Of a stretch of 64,000 nucleotides of DNA, positions 1-8,212 are shown piece by piece (positions within the stretch are counted from its first letter, which is position 1; every line of letters starts with the position of its first letter). Origin of the DNA: Mycobacteroides chelonae CCUG 47445 (lineage in GTDB: Bacteria > Actinomycetota > Actinomycetes > Mycobacteriales > Mycobacteriaceae). The stretch spans positions 1,116,001-1,180,000 of the forward strand of contig NZ_CP007220.1 in the NCBI RefSeq assembly GCF_001632805.1, in the 5' to 3' direction. Under the pieces are notes generated by a model. The model was not told the origin of the DNA. It saw only the letters and a list, made by a program, of their open reading frames with translations, and did not search any database. The translations under genes and the position numbers were made by a program.

Positions 1-39
1 AGCGAGGTTATTGCTGGTGGGGGCGTTCTTCTTGGACAT
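1..39 (-). CDS. Unidentified protein, N-terminal 13 codons only
   Basis: Only the first 13 codons of a minus-strand gene lie in the window; they read MSKKNAPTSNNLA and the frame runs off the left edge. An AAGGAG Shine-Dalgarno sequence eight bases before the ATG supports a real translation start. The sequence is too short to name. The 155 bases between this start and the SDR gene hold its probable promoter and nothing else I recognise. Confidence 0.55.
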   Translation of the reverse strand, partial: MSKKNAPTSNNLA

Positions 40-194
40 CTGGTCAACTCCTTGCGTTTCGTGAGACACGGCGCAGGGAGGACATCAGGATGACGCCCAT
101 GATCCCGTCGATAACGGTGGGAAGACCCACCCTCGCCGTGACAGCCCGTTCAGAGTAGCCGAGCCCGGGCCTGAAAGACCAATCAGCGTGGTCG

Positions 195-1067
195 TCAGAG
201 CGGGAAGGACACCCCGGTGAGCTGCTCGGACAGGTCCCATAGGCCCTTAGCGCTCTCGGCGTCCTGGGCTCTGCGGCTGCGGCCCACCTGCTTGGGGTAG
301 CCCTTGGCTTCGAACGGGCCATCCGGTCCGACGTACGTGTCGCCCGGCAGGTCCTGGGATGCGGCGTACAGCGCCGGCAGGGCGCCGTGTGCGGCGTCCT
401 GCGCGAAAAGGTTGCCGGTCTTCAGGGCGATCTCGAAGATCGGGTTCCCGCTGTGCGACTGCAGCTCGGTGGCGGCCACACCCGGATGGACGGTCAGCGC
501 GCGCACCGACGACCCGGCCGCGCTCAGCCGGCGCTGCAGTTCCTTGGTGAACAGCAGGTTGGCGAGCTTGGATGCGCCATACGCTCCGGCGCGGGTGTAT
601 CCGCGCCGCTCGTAGTTGAGGTCGGCGAGGTCGATCTTCCCGGCGCGATGAGCGACCGAGGCCACCGCGATCACACGGTCGGTGATCTTGGGGAGCAACA
701 GATTGGTGAGTGCGAATGCGCCGAGATGGTTTGTGCCGATTTGGCTTTCGAAGCCGTCGACGGTCTTGGCCTGCGGCACCATCATGATGCCGGCGTTGTT
801 CACCAGGATGTCGGCGGCATCGACGGTGTCGGCGAAGGCGCGCACCGATGCCAGATCGGCGACGTCGACCTGACGCACCTCGGTGCTTCCCGTGATCGAG
901 GCCTGGGCGGCCTTGCCCTTCTCGGTGTTACGCACCGCCATGACGACATGAGCGCCCACGCGAGCCAGCTCGCGGGCGGTCTCCAGACCGAGTCCACTAT
1001 TGGCTCCGGTGATGATGACGGTGCGGCCTTCGAATGACGGCAGCGCTGCGGCGGTCCATTTGGTCAC
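195..1067 (-). CDS. SDR-family oxidoreductase (retinol dehydrogenase/protochlorophyllide reductase-like)
   Basis: A 290-residue classical short-chain dehydrogenase/reductase. The nucleotide-binding TGANSGLG motif is near residue 20, NNAG near residue 90, and the catalytic YGASK (YxxxK) near residue 165. This pattern is usual for NAD(P)-dependent cytosolic oxidoreductases of the RDH/POR-like subgroup; the substrate cannot be told from sequence. It is divergently transcribed from the erythromycin-esterase-family gene with only about 40 bases between the starts, so the two may share a promoter region. Confidence 0.85.
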   Translation of the reverse strand: MTKWTAAALPSFEGRTVIITGANSGLGLETARELARVGAHVVMAVRNTEKGKAAQASITGSTEVRQVDVADLASVRAFADTVDAADILVNNAGIMMVPQAKTVDGFESQIGTNHLGAFALTNLLLPKITDRVIAVASVAHRAGKIDLADLNYERRGYTRAGAYGASKLANLLFTKELQRRLSAAGSSVRALTVHPGVAATELQSHSGNPIFEIALKTGNLFAQDAAHGALPALYAASQDLPGDTYVGPDGPFEAKGYPKQVGRSRRAQDAESAKGLWDLSEQLTGVSFPL

Positions 1068-1108
1068 GGGAGCTGACCCTAACGGTCAAGGCCGATACCG
1101 TCGAGGGT

Positions 1109-2287
1109 GTGACTTTTGAGGCAGACGTCGACGCCTTCCTTTCGGGCTTGCGCACCCCGCCCCGCCTGCTCGGTATCGGAGAACCGACCCATGGGCCGCA
1201 GGAGTTTGGGTATCTGCGCAACCGGCTGCTTCGCCACCTTGTGGTCGAGCGTGGCTTCCGGTCGGTCGCGCTGGAGAGTGATGCCGTGGCCGGATTCGAC
1301 GTCGACCGGTATGTGACCGCAGGGGAGGGCACTCTCGACGACGTGCTCGACGCCGGATTCAGTCACGGGTTCGGTGCGTACCCGGCCAGCCGCGAGCTCA
1401 TCGCGTGGCTACGCGACTGGAACAGCAGCCGAGGCCCCGATGAACAGGTGCGTTTCTACGGTTTCGATGCCACCACCGAGATGATGGCGTCGCCGAGTCC
1501 GCGCGACACCCTCCTTGCGGTGCACAGGTATCTGTCGAACGGTGGCGCCGCCCTGCCCTACTCGGAGGAGGTGATCACTGATCTGGCGGGTGACGATGCC
1601 GCCTGGTCTCATCCGGACGCCATGCTCGATGCCACCGTCTCGATCGGCCGTTCGGCTCCGGCACGTGCATTGCGGCTGATCGCCGATGAACTCGTGATCG
1701 CGTTGTCCAGGCATGCCCCCGCGTTGCGCGCCTCAACCTCGCCGCAGCAGTTCTGGCAGATGTGCACCGTCGCTCGCGCGGCAGTGAGCCTGCTGCGGTC
1801 ACATTTCGCGATGGCCGATCCTGGCCCGGATCGCATGTCCACCATGCTGGGTGTCCGGGATGCGCTCATGGCCGAGAATCTGGAGGCTATCGCCGAGGCC
1901 GAAATGCATAGGGGCCCAACGTTGGTGTTCGCCCACAACGAGCACCTGCAGCGACATCAGAGCACGGTGTCCATGGGTCCTGCGCAGGCGAGTTGGTGGT
2001 GTGCCGGAGCGCTGGTGGCTTCGGCCGCTCGTGTCCCGTACGCGGTCATCGCCAGCGATTTCGGCACCCATGAGGCCGCCAACATCGGTGTGCCGCACGC
2101 TGCCACTCTGCAGGGATGGATGTGGAGCTGGGAATCCGATCGGATCCTGTTTCCCATGAGCGAGATACCGGACGGACTGCTCGCCCGCCAGGACGTGGCC
2201 CCGCAGACGGGTTGTTACCCGGTTGACCCCGGCCAGCTCACGGGCGTGGACGCCATCGCATTCATTCGGTGCCTCAGCGCTTCGTGA
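1109..2287 (+). CDS. Erythromycin esterase family protein
   Basis: About 392 residues. The N-terminal GIGEPTHG motif carries the His that serves as general base in the Ere esterases, followed by an ALESDA acidic segment and, near residue 275, FAHNEH, all typical of this family. Family members range from true macrolide-lactone esterases to proteins of unknown substrate, so resistance is not implied. I chose the GTG at 1109 because an upstream in-frame ATG at 1034 would overlap the divergent SDR gene, and homologous domains start right at this point. The 3' end overlaps the convergent lipoprotein gene by 14 bases. Confidence 0.8.
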   Translation: MTFEADVDAFLSGLRTPPRLLGIGEPTHGPQEFGYLRNRLLRHLVVERGFRSVALESDAVAGFDVDRYVTAGEGTLDDVLDAGFSHGFGAYPASRELIAWLRDWNSSRGPDEQVRFYGFDATTEMMASPSPRDTLLAVHRYLSNGGAALPYSEEVITDLAGDDAAWSHPDAMLDATVSIGRSAPARALRLIADELVIALSRHAPALRASTSPQQFWQMCTVARAAVSLLRSHFAMADPGPDRMSTMLGVRDALMAENLEAIAEAEMHRGPTLVFAHNEHLQRHQSTVSMGPAQASWWCAGALVASAARVPYAVIASDFGTHEAANIGVPHAATLQGWMWSWESDRILFPMSEIPDGLLARQDVAPQTGCYPVDPGQLTGVDAIAFIRCLSAS

Positions 2288-2924
2288 TCTTCAGACCTCC
2301 GGTGAGGAGGGCGACGTCCTTGGCCAGTGCCGAGGCCTGCGCCTCGGTGGTGGTCACCGTGAGCTGCACGAGGTAGTGCAGCGGTCCGTCCGGCACGATG
2401 ACGTCCCGATTCCAGGCGTGCACGCGGACATTCTGGTTGTCGTAGGTGCCCTCGATGGCGGCCGACGGGTATCCCTGAAAGTCGTCCAGGGAGGAGCTGA
2501 TCTTCTGAAAGCCCTGGGCGTTCTGCGCGTCGACGAACCCGTGCTCGGTGATCGCCGTGCGCGCGTCCAGGGCACCCTCCAGCCTGATGAGGTAGATCAC
2601 CGCGCTGGGTGTTCGTCCTTGATCGGCCGCGCTGGGTTTGTCACTGACCAGGTAGGCGGGTTCGAACGCACCCAGGTTCTCCCAGCCTTCGGGCAGCGGC
2701 ATCTCGACGCGCACGTTCGCGGAACTCTCCGGCGATACCGGGACAACTGTGACGCCGGCGCTTTGCAGGTACTCGTTCATCGACGTCGGCGTGGTGGTGG
2801 GTGTCGCCGTGGTACTCGATGCCGAGCTGCTTGACGAACTGGCTTGTGGCTCGGGTTGTTTCGACTCGCATCCGGCCGCCGCGAGCGCCATCAGGCACCC
2901 CGCGACCAGCGCGGCGCTACGCAT
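2274..2924 (-). CDS. lpqT: LpqT-like lipoprotein (LpqN/LpqT family)
   Basis: A 216-residue secreted lipoprotein. The signal peptide ends in the lipobox LAAAGC with the lipidated cysteine at residue 19, followed by a Ser/Thr-rich linker and a globular domain of the mycobacterial LpqN/LpqT type (segments such as MPLPEGWENLG and YLVQLTVTTTEAQA). It follows prs with an 8-base overlap, as lpqT follows prsA in M. tuberculosis. Its role is unknown; it is expected to be anchored on the outer face of the membrane. Confidence 0.82.
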   Translation of the reverse strand: MRSAALVAGCLMALAAAGCESKQPEPQASSSSSSASSTTATPTTTPTSMNEYLQSAGVTVVPVSPESSANVRVEMPLPEGWENLGAFEPAYLVSDKPSAADQGRTPSAVIYLIRLEGALDARTAITEHGFVDAQNAQGFQKISSSLDDFQGYPSAAIEGTYDNQNVRVHAWNRDVIVPDGPLHYLVQLTVTTTEAQASALAKDVALLTGGLKITKR

Positions 2925-3903
2925 TCCCGTCGAAAAGTCCTGTTACCGAACCGTTCTCGAAAACTTCGCGGATGGTGCTAGCGAGCAGCGGCGCAATCGA
3001 CAGCACCGTCAGCTGAGCGAAGCGCTTCTCCTCGCCGATGGGCAGCGTGTTGGTGACCAGCACCTCGCGGGCGCCACAATTGGCCAGGCGTTCGGCGGCG
3101 GGGTCGGACAGCACGCCGTGGGTGGCGGCAATCACGACGTCCTTGGCGCCGGCCTCGTGCAGCAGCCCGACAGCACCGGCGATGGTGCCACCGGTGTCGA
3201 TCATGTCGTCGGTGATGACGCAGGTCTTGCCGGTGACGTCACCGACGACGCGGTTGGCCTTGACCTGGTTGGGCACTCGCGGGTCACGTGTCTTGTGGAT
3301 GAAGGCCAGCGGCACACCGCCCAGGGAGTCGGCCCACTTCTCGGCGACGCGCACACGCCCGGAGTCCGGCGACACGACGACGACATCTTCGCCATTGCTC
3401 ACGTAGTGCTCGGCGATGTATCCGCACAGCAGCGACTGGGCGCGCATGTGATCCACCGGTCCGTCGAAGAAGCCCTGAATCTGGTCGGTGTGCAGGTCGA
3501 CTGTGACGATGCGGTCGGCACCCGCGGTCTTGTACAGGTCGGCCACCAGGCGGGCCGAGATCGGCTCCCGGCCACGGTGCTTCTTGTCCTGGCGCGCATA
3601 GGGGTAGAACGGCAGGATCGCGGTGATCCGCTTGGCGCTGCCGCGCTTGAGCGCATCGATCATGATCAGCTGTTCCATCAGCCACGTGTTCAGCGGCGCC
3701 GGATGCGATTGCAGGACGAACGCGTCGCAGCCGCGTACCGACTCCTCGAAGCGCACGAAGATCTCGCCGTTGGCGAAATCGCGGGCGGTCTGTGCGGTCA
3801 CCTGGACGTCGAGTTCCTTGGCGACCTGTTCGGCCAGTTCAGGGTGCGCACGACCCGAGAACAGCATCAGATTTTTGCGGTTATCGGTCCAGTCGGTGCT
3901 CAC
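2917..3903 (-). CDS. prs: Ribose-phosphate pyrophosphokinase
   Basis: Makes phosphoribosyl pyrophosphate from ribose 5-phosphate and ATP for nucleotide, His, Trp and arabinan-precursor synthesis. From the GTG at 3903 the protein is 328 residues, close to the family length. It shows the class I signatures FANGEIFVRF, PYARQDKKHRGREPIS, VDLHTDQIQGFF and the PRPP loop ITDDMIDTGGT. The GTG start was chosen because the protein then begins MSTDWTDNRKNLMLFSG, the family N-terminus. The 173-base gap to glmU could hold its own promoter. Confidence 0.97.
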   Translation of the reverse strand: MSTDWTDNRKNLMLFSGRAHPELAEQVAKELDVQVTAQTARDFANGEIFVRFEESVRGCDAFVLQSHPAPLNTWLMEQLIMIDALKRGSAKRITAILPFYPYARQDKKHRGREPISARLVADLYKTAGADRIVTVDLHTDQIQGFFDGPVDHMRAQSLLCGYIAEHYVSNGEDVVVVSPDSGRVRVAEKWADSLGGVPLAFIHKTRDPRVPNQVKANRVVGDVTGKTCVITDDMIDTGGTIAGAVGLLHEAGAKDVVIAATHGVLSDPAAERLANCGAREVLVTNTLPIGEEKRFAQLTVLSIAPLLASTIREVFENGSVTGLFDGNA

Positions 3904-4076
3904 GGCGCAGCTAGTCCTCTTGGGTTCGTAATTTTGGGCTTCACAAGGACGGCGCCGGGTACCGGCCCGCCGGGATAATGGTACGGACCTTCCCCCGGTG
4001 ACTGGGAGCGGGTTGCCGGAATTTGAACGCGAGATGTCCAACCCCGGTTTTCGGAGGCCGTGTTCGCCCTCGGAGG

Positions 4077-5525
4077 TCAGGAATCCCTGGACGCTTCTTC
4101 GGCGGCCCTGGCCGCGTCGCTTCCGGGGCGTTTCTGTGCCACCCAGCCTTCGATGTTGCGCTGTGGACCGGCCGACACCGCCAGCGCGCCCGGCGGCACG
4201 TCCTCGCGAATGACTGTGCCCGCGCCGGTGTACGCACCGTCGCCGACGGTGACCGGGGCCACGAACATAGTGTCCGATCCGGTCTTCACGTGCGAGCCGA
4301 TGACGGTGCGCCGCTTGGTTTCTCCGTCGTAGTTGACGAAGACGCTGGATGCGCCGATGTTGCTGTGCTCGCCGATATCGGCATCGCCCACATAGGTCAG
4401 GTGCGGCACCTTGGTGCCCCGGCCCACCGTCGAGTTTTTGACCTCCACGAACGCGCCCAGCTTGGCGCTCTCGTCGGTCACCGTGCCCGGCCGCAGGTAG
4501 GTGTACGGCCCGATCACCGATCGCGCACCGATGGTGGCGCCCTGGCCGTGGGTGCGGATGACGGTGGCCGAGTCGCCCACCGTCACGTCGATGAGGGTGG
4601 TGTCGGGGCCGATGTGGCAGTGGCCGCCGATGACGGTCTGCGAGTGCAGCTGGGTGCCGGGCGCGATGGTCGCGTCCTGCCCGATCCGGACGTCGACATC
4701 GATCCACGTGCTGGACGGGTCGACGATGGTGACTCCGGCGCGCTGGTGGAAGCGGATGATCCGCCGATTCAGCTCGGCGCCCATCTCAGAGAGCTGCACC
4801 CGGTCGTTGACGCCGGCCACCAGCGCACTGTCGTCAACATGGTTGGCGTGCACCGCTTTTCCGCCCTGGCGGATGATCGACACGGCGTCGGTGAGATACA
4901 ACTCGTGCTGGGCGTTGTCCGAGCGCAGCTGAGACAGCGCCGCGTGCAGCGGCCCGATGTCGAAGGCGTACACCCCGGCATTGACCTCACCGATGGCACG
5001 TTGGCTGTCGGTGGCGTCGGTCTGCTCCACGATGGCGATGACCTCGCGGTCCTGGGTGCGCAGGATGCGCCCGTAACCGGTGGGATCGGCCAGGGTGGTG
5101 GTCAGCAGGGTGGCGGCGGCGGGCTCGGCCTGATGCCGGTTGATCAGCCCGGCAAGTGTTTCCCCATCGAGCAGTGGGATATCGCCGGAGGTGACGACGA
5201 CGGTGCCGGCGAAGTCCGCGGGCAGCGCCTGCAGGCCGCATGCGACGGCGTGCCCGGTGCCAAGCTGTTGTTCCTGCACGGCGATAGCGATCTCGCGATG
5301 CAGCGATTCGGCGAGTATCTCCACCGCGGTGGCGATGCGTTCGCGGTCGTGTCCCAGCACGATCACCAGGTGTTCGGGGTTGACACTGGCGGCGGCATGT
5401 ACCGAGTGCGCCAACATCGAGCGGCCGCCGAGGGTATGCAGCACCTTGGGGATGTCCGAACACATACGGGTACCGGCACCCGCGGCTAGCACGATTACTG
5501 CAGTCCCAGCGGGATTGCCTGGCAT
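4077..5525 (-). CDS. glmU: Bifunctional GlcN-1-P acetyltransferase / GlcNAc-1-P uridyltransferase
   Basis: 482 residues in two domains. The N-terminal uridyltransferase (about 1-240) has the LAAGAGTRM nucleotide loop, PKVLH, GTGHAV and SGDIPLL. The C-terminal left-handed beta-helix acetyltransferase is marked by hexapeptide repeats with [14 protein letters not shown] and [11 protein letters not shown]. It makes UDP-GlcNAc for peptidoglycan and arabinogalactan linker synthesis. The short charged C-terminal tail is usual for mycobacteria. It lies upstream of prs in the same orientation, as in M. tuberculosis. Confidence 0.97.
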   Translation of the reverse strand: MPGNPAGTAVIVLAAGAGTRMCSDIPKVLHTLGGRSMLAHSVHAAASVNPEHLVIVLGHDRERIATAVEILAESLHREIAIAVQEQQLGTGHAVACGLQALPADFAGTVVVTSGDIPLLDGETLAGLINRHQAEPAAATLLTTTLADPTGYGRILRTQDREVIAIVEQTDATDSQRAIGEVNAGVYAFDIGPLHAALSQLRSDNAQHELYLTDAVSIIRQGGKAVHANHVDDSALVAGVNDRVQLSEMGAELNRRIIRFHQRAGVTIVDPSSTWIDVDVRIGQDATIAPGTQLHSQTVIGGHCHIGPDTTLIDVTVGDSATVIRTHGQGATIGARSVIGPYTYLRPGTVTDESAKLGAFVEVKNSTVGRGTKVPHLTYVGDADIGEHSNIGASSVFVNYDGETKRRTVIGSHVKTGSDTMFVAPVTVGDGAYTGAGTVIREDVPPGALAVSAGPQRNIEGWVAQKRPGSDAARAAEEASRDS

Positions 5526-5541
5526 TTCCTACTCCCTACTG

Positions 5542-5613
5542 CTCCGTCGCCAGGACTCGAACCTGAACTATCTGAACCAAAATCAGAGGTGCTGCCGATT
5601 ACACCACGACGGA
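5542..5613 (-). tRNA. tRNA-Gln (anticodon TTG)
   Basis: Read on the minus strand, a 72-nt cloverleaf is visible: acceptor arms TCCGTCG and CGACGGA, discriminator G, a TCTGA/TCAGA anticodon stem enclosing the loop TTTTGGT (anticodon TTG), and a T-loop TTCGAGT. No CCA is encoded. It sits immediately upstream of glmU, as in other mycobacteria. Confidence 0.95.
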
Positions 5614-5713
5614 CTGTTACAGAATGAAGACTGTAGTCGACCAAGGAGCGAGGCTTGTCCGAGCGACATCAGGTCAACAAGCTCGGTCGTGCGGCCGAGG
5701 AAAGTGATGGCAC

Positions 5714-6358
5714 ATGTCGGTACCTAGTAGGCCGGATGGCCCCGGGCGGACTCCTCGCGTCCGGATGGCCGGTACTGAGCGGCGCCGCCAGCTGATCGAT
5801 GTCGCGCGGTCCTTGTTCGCCGAACGTGGGTACGAGGCCACGTCCATCGAAGAGATCGCCCAACGCGCCGGAGTCTCTAAACCCGTCGTGTACGAGCATT
5901 TCGGCGGCAAGGAGGGCCTTTACGCCGTCGTGGTGGATCGCGAGATGTCGGTGCTGCTCGACGGCATCACCTCGTCGTTGACGAGTTATCGCTCGCGGGT
6001 GCGGCTGGAACAGGTGGCGTTGGCCTTGTTGAGCTATATCGAGGACCGCACCGACGGATTCCGGATCCTGATCCGGGACTCACCGCCGGGGGTCAGCTCG
6101 GGGACATATTCGAGCCTGCTCAACGACGCGGTCAGTCAGGTGTCGAGCATCCTGGCGGGCGACTTCCAGCGCCGGGGACTGGATGCGGAGATGGCGCCGC
6201 TGTATGCGCAGGCGTTGGTGGGGCAGGTATCGATGACAGCCCAGTGGTGGCTCGATGCGCGGGAGCCCAAAAAGGAAGTGGTGGCGGCGCACATCGTCAA
6301 CCTGTGTTGGCACGGCTTGAAGCACCTGGAAGCAGATCCGCAGCTACAGGAGGAATGA
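5714..6358 (+). CDS. TetR-family transcriptional regulator (Rv1019-like)
   Basis: 214 residues. The N-terminal TetR helix-turn-helix spans about residues 20-65, with RRRQLIDVARSLFAERGYEA, IAQRAGVSKPVVYEHFGGKE and a following helix. The C-terminal half is an all-helical ligand/dimer domain. Its place between glmU/tRNA-Gln and mfd matches Rv1019 of M. tuberculosis. The ligand is unknown. The first of the six small secreted-protein genes starts 74 bases downstream on the same strand, so this regulator could be co-transcribed with or control that array; this is inference from position only. Confidence 0.9.
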   Translation: MSVPSRPDGPGRTPRVRMAGTERRRQLIDVARSLFAERGYEATSIEEIAQRAGVSKPVVYEHFGGKEGLYAVVVDREMSVLLDGITSSLTSYRSRVRLEQVALALLSYIEDRTDGFRILIRDSPPGVSSGTYSSLLNDAVSQVSSILAGDFQRRGLDAEMAPLYAQALVGQVSMTAQWWLDAREPKKEVVAAHIVNLCWHGLKHLEADPQLQEE

Positions 6359-6432
6359 GCCCTCACACCGGAACATCTGAGCGCTGCGCTTCGTTGGATA
6401 TGACGGGTGGTACGCGCAGGAGGTGGTCGGTG

Positions 6433-6666
6433 GTGACAGGGATTCGCCTGGTTCTCGGTGCCGCGGCCGCCGTCGCGGTCGCGTTGATGGGTGCTCCCGT
6501 TGCGGCCGCAGACGACTGCAGTGGTCCGCTGACCGCGCGGGTGTGTGTGAAGCCGGGCAACGCCGAGTTGCATTCCACGCCGAACCGGGAGTTCATCCCT
6601 GATGTTCCGCAGGCCTCGCCCTGGCTGGTCGTGGGTGGTACCGGCTCGGGTATCTGGATCCCATAA
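6433..6666 (+). CDS. Small secreted AELHS-motif protein, paralog 1
   Basis: 77 residues with an export signal (hydrophobic core about residues 5-25, AAA-D cleavage-like site near 26) and a mature part of about 50 residues. The mature part has one cysteine pair spaced Cx8C (CSGPLTARVC) followed by KPGNAELHSTPN, then a Pro/Trp-rich tail. A strong AGGAGG Shine-Dalgarno sequence precedes the GTG cluster at 6430/6433, which decides the start; the upstream in-frame ATG at 6400 lacks one. It is the first of six tandem paralogs sharing the [DN]AE[LI][HR]S signature. Function unknown. Confidence 0.75.
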   Translation: MTGIRLVLGAAAAVAVALMGAPVAAADDCSGPLTARVCVKPGNAELHSTPNREFIPDVPQASPWLVVGGTGSGIWIP

Positions 6667-6759
6667 GCGCACGCGCTGTCGAACCGAATCAGTGCGTGAC
6701 ATGCGCCGATCACCTAGAATTTAAGTCGTTGGGGTTGACCACAGGATGAGGTGTTTGTC

Positions 6760-7059
6760 ATGACGTCAGTAGTTGTGCGATGGGCTGTGGTCGGCGCCGC
6801 CGCGGCCGCGTTGGGCGTTTTGCCCGTGTCGCTGGCTTCGGTTGCCGCGGCCGATCCGCAGTGCGCGGACCCGGCGATGTGTCAGTCCGAGCCGCCCAAC
6901 CCCGAGAACTGCAACGGTGGGCCTGACGACATGGTGTGCACCCGTGCGGGGGACGCGGAACTGCATTCTTCGCCGAACCCGGCAGACATTCCGCCGGTGC
7001 CGCAGGCCGAGACTCCGCCCTGGATGGTTTTCGGTAACCCCGGTATGGGCGGCCACTAA
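6760..7059 (+). CDS. Small secreted AELHS-motif protein, paralog 2
   Basis: 99 residues. An alanine-rich signal peptide ends near VAAADP. The mature chain has two cysteine modules, CADPAMC (Cx5C) and CNGGPDDMVC (Cx8C), then GDAELHSSPNPADIPPVPQ and a C-terminal PPWMVFG. A TAGAAT -10 element at 6715-6720 and a GAGG Shine-Dalgarno eight bases before the ATG at 6760 give it its own promoter and decide the start over the GTG at 6751. It is closest to paralog 4: both begin MTS, keep CADPAMCQ, and share the NPAD(I/M)P..PQ..(T/M)PPW tail. Confidence 0.78.
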   Translation: MTSVVVRWAVVGAAAAALGVLPVSLASVAAADPQCADPAMCQSEPPNPENCNGGPDDMVCTRAGDAELHSSPNPADIPPVPQAETPPWMVFGNPGMGGH

Positions 7060-7107
7060 TCCGGTAAACCCGGGGGAAGCACTGCCCTTGATGGTTGCTT
7101 TCAGATC

Positions 7108-7134
7108 CTAACGAGTTTAATGTTGTGTCGTTAG
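7108..7134. promoter_or_regulatory. Inverted repeat with an internal -10-like element, upstream of paralog 3
   Basis: Perfect 7-base arms CTAACGA and TCGTTAG are separated by 13 bases. A TAATGT -10-like hexamer at 7118-7123 lies between the arms, so protein binding here would occlude the promoter of the next gene. It could be an operator or a transcribed hairpin. Confidence 0.4.
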
Positions 7135-7164
7135 GGAATCTAAGCATTTAAGGGGTGTTGTCCC

Positions 7165-7404
7165 ATGCCTGGCCTTCGATATGCCATGGCGGTGGTAGTG
7201 GCGGGTCTGCTGGCAGCGGTACCTGCCGGTGCCAGTTCAATGGATGTGGCTAGTGCCGTCCGTGGCGGACACGGAAACTGCGCGCAGCCTCGGACCGGAT
7301 CGGAAGTGTGCATAACTCCGGGTGATGCCGAGCTGCGATCGTGGCCGGATCCGGCCGATCTGCCGACGCCGCCTGACGTTCCGTTACGCCCGGACAACCT
7401 CTGA
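7165..7404 (+). CDS. Small secreted AELHS-motif protein, paralog 3
   Basis: 79 residues with a signal peptide (core AMAVVVAGLLAAVPAGA), one cysteine pair (CAQPRTGSEVC, Cx9C), and TPGDAELRSWPDPADLPTPP, where Arg replaces the His of the signature. It is the most divergent and shortest-tailed member, lacking the first cysteine module. An AAGGGG Shine-Dalgarno nine bases before the ATG supports the start. An inverted repeat lies about 30 bases upstream. Function unknown. Confidence 0.72.
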   Translation: MPGLRYAMAVVVAGLLAAVPAGASSMDVASAVRGGHGNCAQPRTGSEVCITPGDAELRSWPDPADLPTPPDVPLRPDNL

Positions 7405-7443
7405 GGTGGTTCAGGGCCAGAACCTTCGCGATACGTTCGAAAA

Positions 7444-7459
7444 AGCTGTGAACTAGCTG
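7444..7459. repeat. 16-base repeat copy A, upstream of paralog 4
   Basis: AGCTGTGAACTAGCTG lies 20 bases upstream of the TAAAGT -10 element (7480-7485) of paralog 4. The same word with one change is found at 7810-7825 upstream of paralog 5, so promoter-proximal DNA was duplicated with the genes, or both carry the same regulator site. Confidence 0.5.
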
Positions 7460-7522
7460 TATGACGTGCGAAAAGCGCCTAAAGTCAGACTCTGGGGTCG
7501 ATGGATAGGCGAGGTGGTCGTC

Positions 7523-7789
7523 ATGACGTCAACAGTGATGCGGTGGGTGGTGGCGGGAGCCGCCGCGGCGGCGTTGGTCGTCACGCCCGCGGTACTTGCC
7601 CCGATGGCTGCGGCAGAGCAGCCGTGCGCGGATCCGGCGATGTGCCAGGCACCGACACCGGGGCCGGTGCACGAGGATGCCGAGCTTCACTCGAAACCGA
7701 ATCCAGCGGACATGCCGCAGGCCCCGCAGAGCGGCATGCCGCCGTGGCAGATGATCAACGCCCCCGGGGAAGCGCGTAACCACCCCTGA
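7523..7789 (+). CDS. Small secreted AELHS-motif protein, paralog 4
   Basis: 88 residues. The signal peptide is nearly the same as that of paralog 2 (MTSTVMRWVVAGAAAAAL), then CADPAMCQ (Cx5C), EDAELHSKPNPADMPQAPQ and a PPWQM tail. The second cysteine module is missing, apparently by an internal deletion relative to paralog 2. The start is the ATG at 7523 because a TAAAGT promoter element at 7480-7485 falls inside the longer reading frame that begins at 7466, and a GAGG Shine-Dalgarno precedes 7523. Confidence 0.76.
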   Translation: MTSTVMRWVVAGAAAAALVVTPAVLAPMAAAEQPCADPAMCQAPTPGPVHEDAELHSKPNPADMPQAPQSGMPPWQMINAPGEARNHP

Positions 7790-7809
7790 GCCTTGGCATC
7801 GTTGGCATC

Positions 7810-7825
7810 AGCTGTGAACTGGCTG
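7810..7825. repeat. 16-base repeat copy B, upstream of paralog 5
   Basis: AGCTGTGAACTGGCTG matches the copy at 7444-7459 in 15 of 16 positions. It lies about 40 bases upstream of the TATCGT -10-like element of paralog 5. Confidence 0.5.
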
Positions 7826-7879
7826 GGAATAGTGCCGGTCTGATGGCATCTTGAGACGGCTCGACTTATCGTCTTGCTC

Positions 7880-8179
7880 ATGATGTTTGTGCTGGTACGG
7901 CGTGCGGCGCTGCTTGTGGCGGCGGGTGTGACCATCGGTATGCCGCTAGCCTTGGGGGTGTCGCATGCCGACCCCCCGTGCGCGCCGGGTGCGCCCGCAT
8001 GCGCGCTGCCCACGGCTGTTGTCCCGCCGGCGGGTGCTCACGAAAAGTGCAGTGCGCCCAAGCCGGGTGAAGAGGTTTGCGCCGAGCCCGGTGATGCCGA
8101 GCTCCACTCAACCCCGACGGCCCACATCCCGGCACCGCCGTTGACGGTTGCACCGACCAAGAGTGGTGCCGCGCTCTAG
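7880..8179 (+). CDS. Small secreted AELHS-motif protein, paralog 5
   Basis: 99 residues with a signal peptide ending near SHADPP. It has two cysteine modules, CAPGAPAC (Cx6C) and CSAPKPGEEVC (Cx9C), then EPGDAELHSTP and a PPLTVAPTKS tail. It pairs with paralog 6, which shares the ADPxCAPGA opening and the PPLTV..TK tail. A TATCGT -10-like element at 7867-7872 seven bases before the ATG, with no Shine-Dalgarno, suggests a leaderless mRNA starting at 7880. Confidence 0.74.
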   Translation: MMFVLVRRAALLVAAGVTIGMPLALGVSHADPPCAPGAPACALPTAVVPPAGAHEKCSAPKPGEEVCAEPGDAELHSTPTAHIPAPPLTVAPTKSGAAL

Positions 8180-8212
8180 ACGAATGCGAGTCCCGGCTCC
8201 TACGGTGGAGTC

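Noticed and set aside
2917..4707. A 596-residue reading frame covering prs and part of glmU
   Set aside because: Only the part from the GTG at 3903 looks like protein; the upstream stretch is the wrong frame of glmU.
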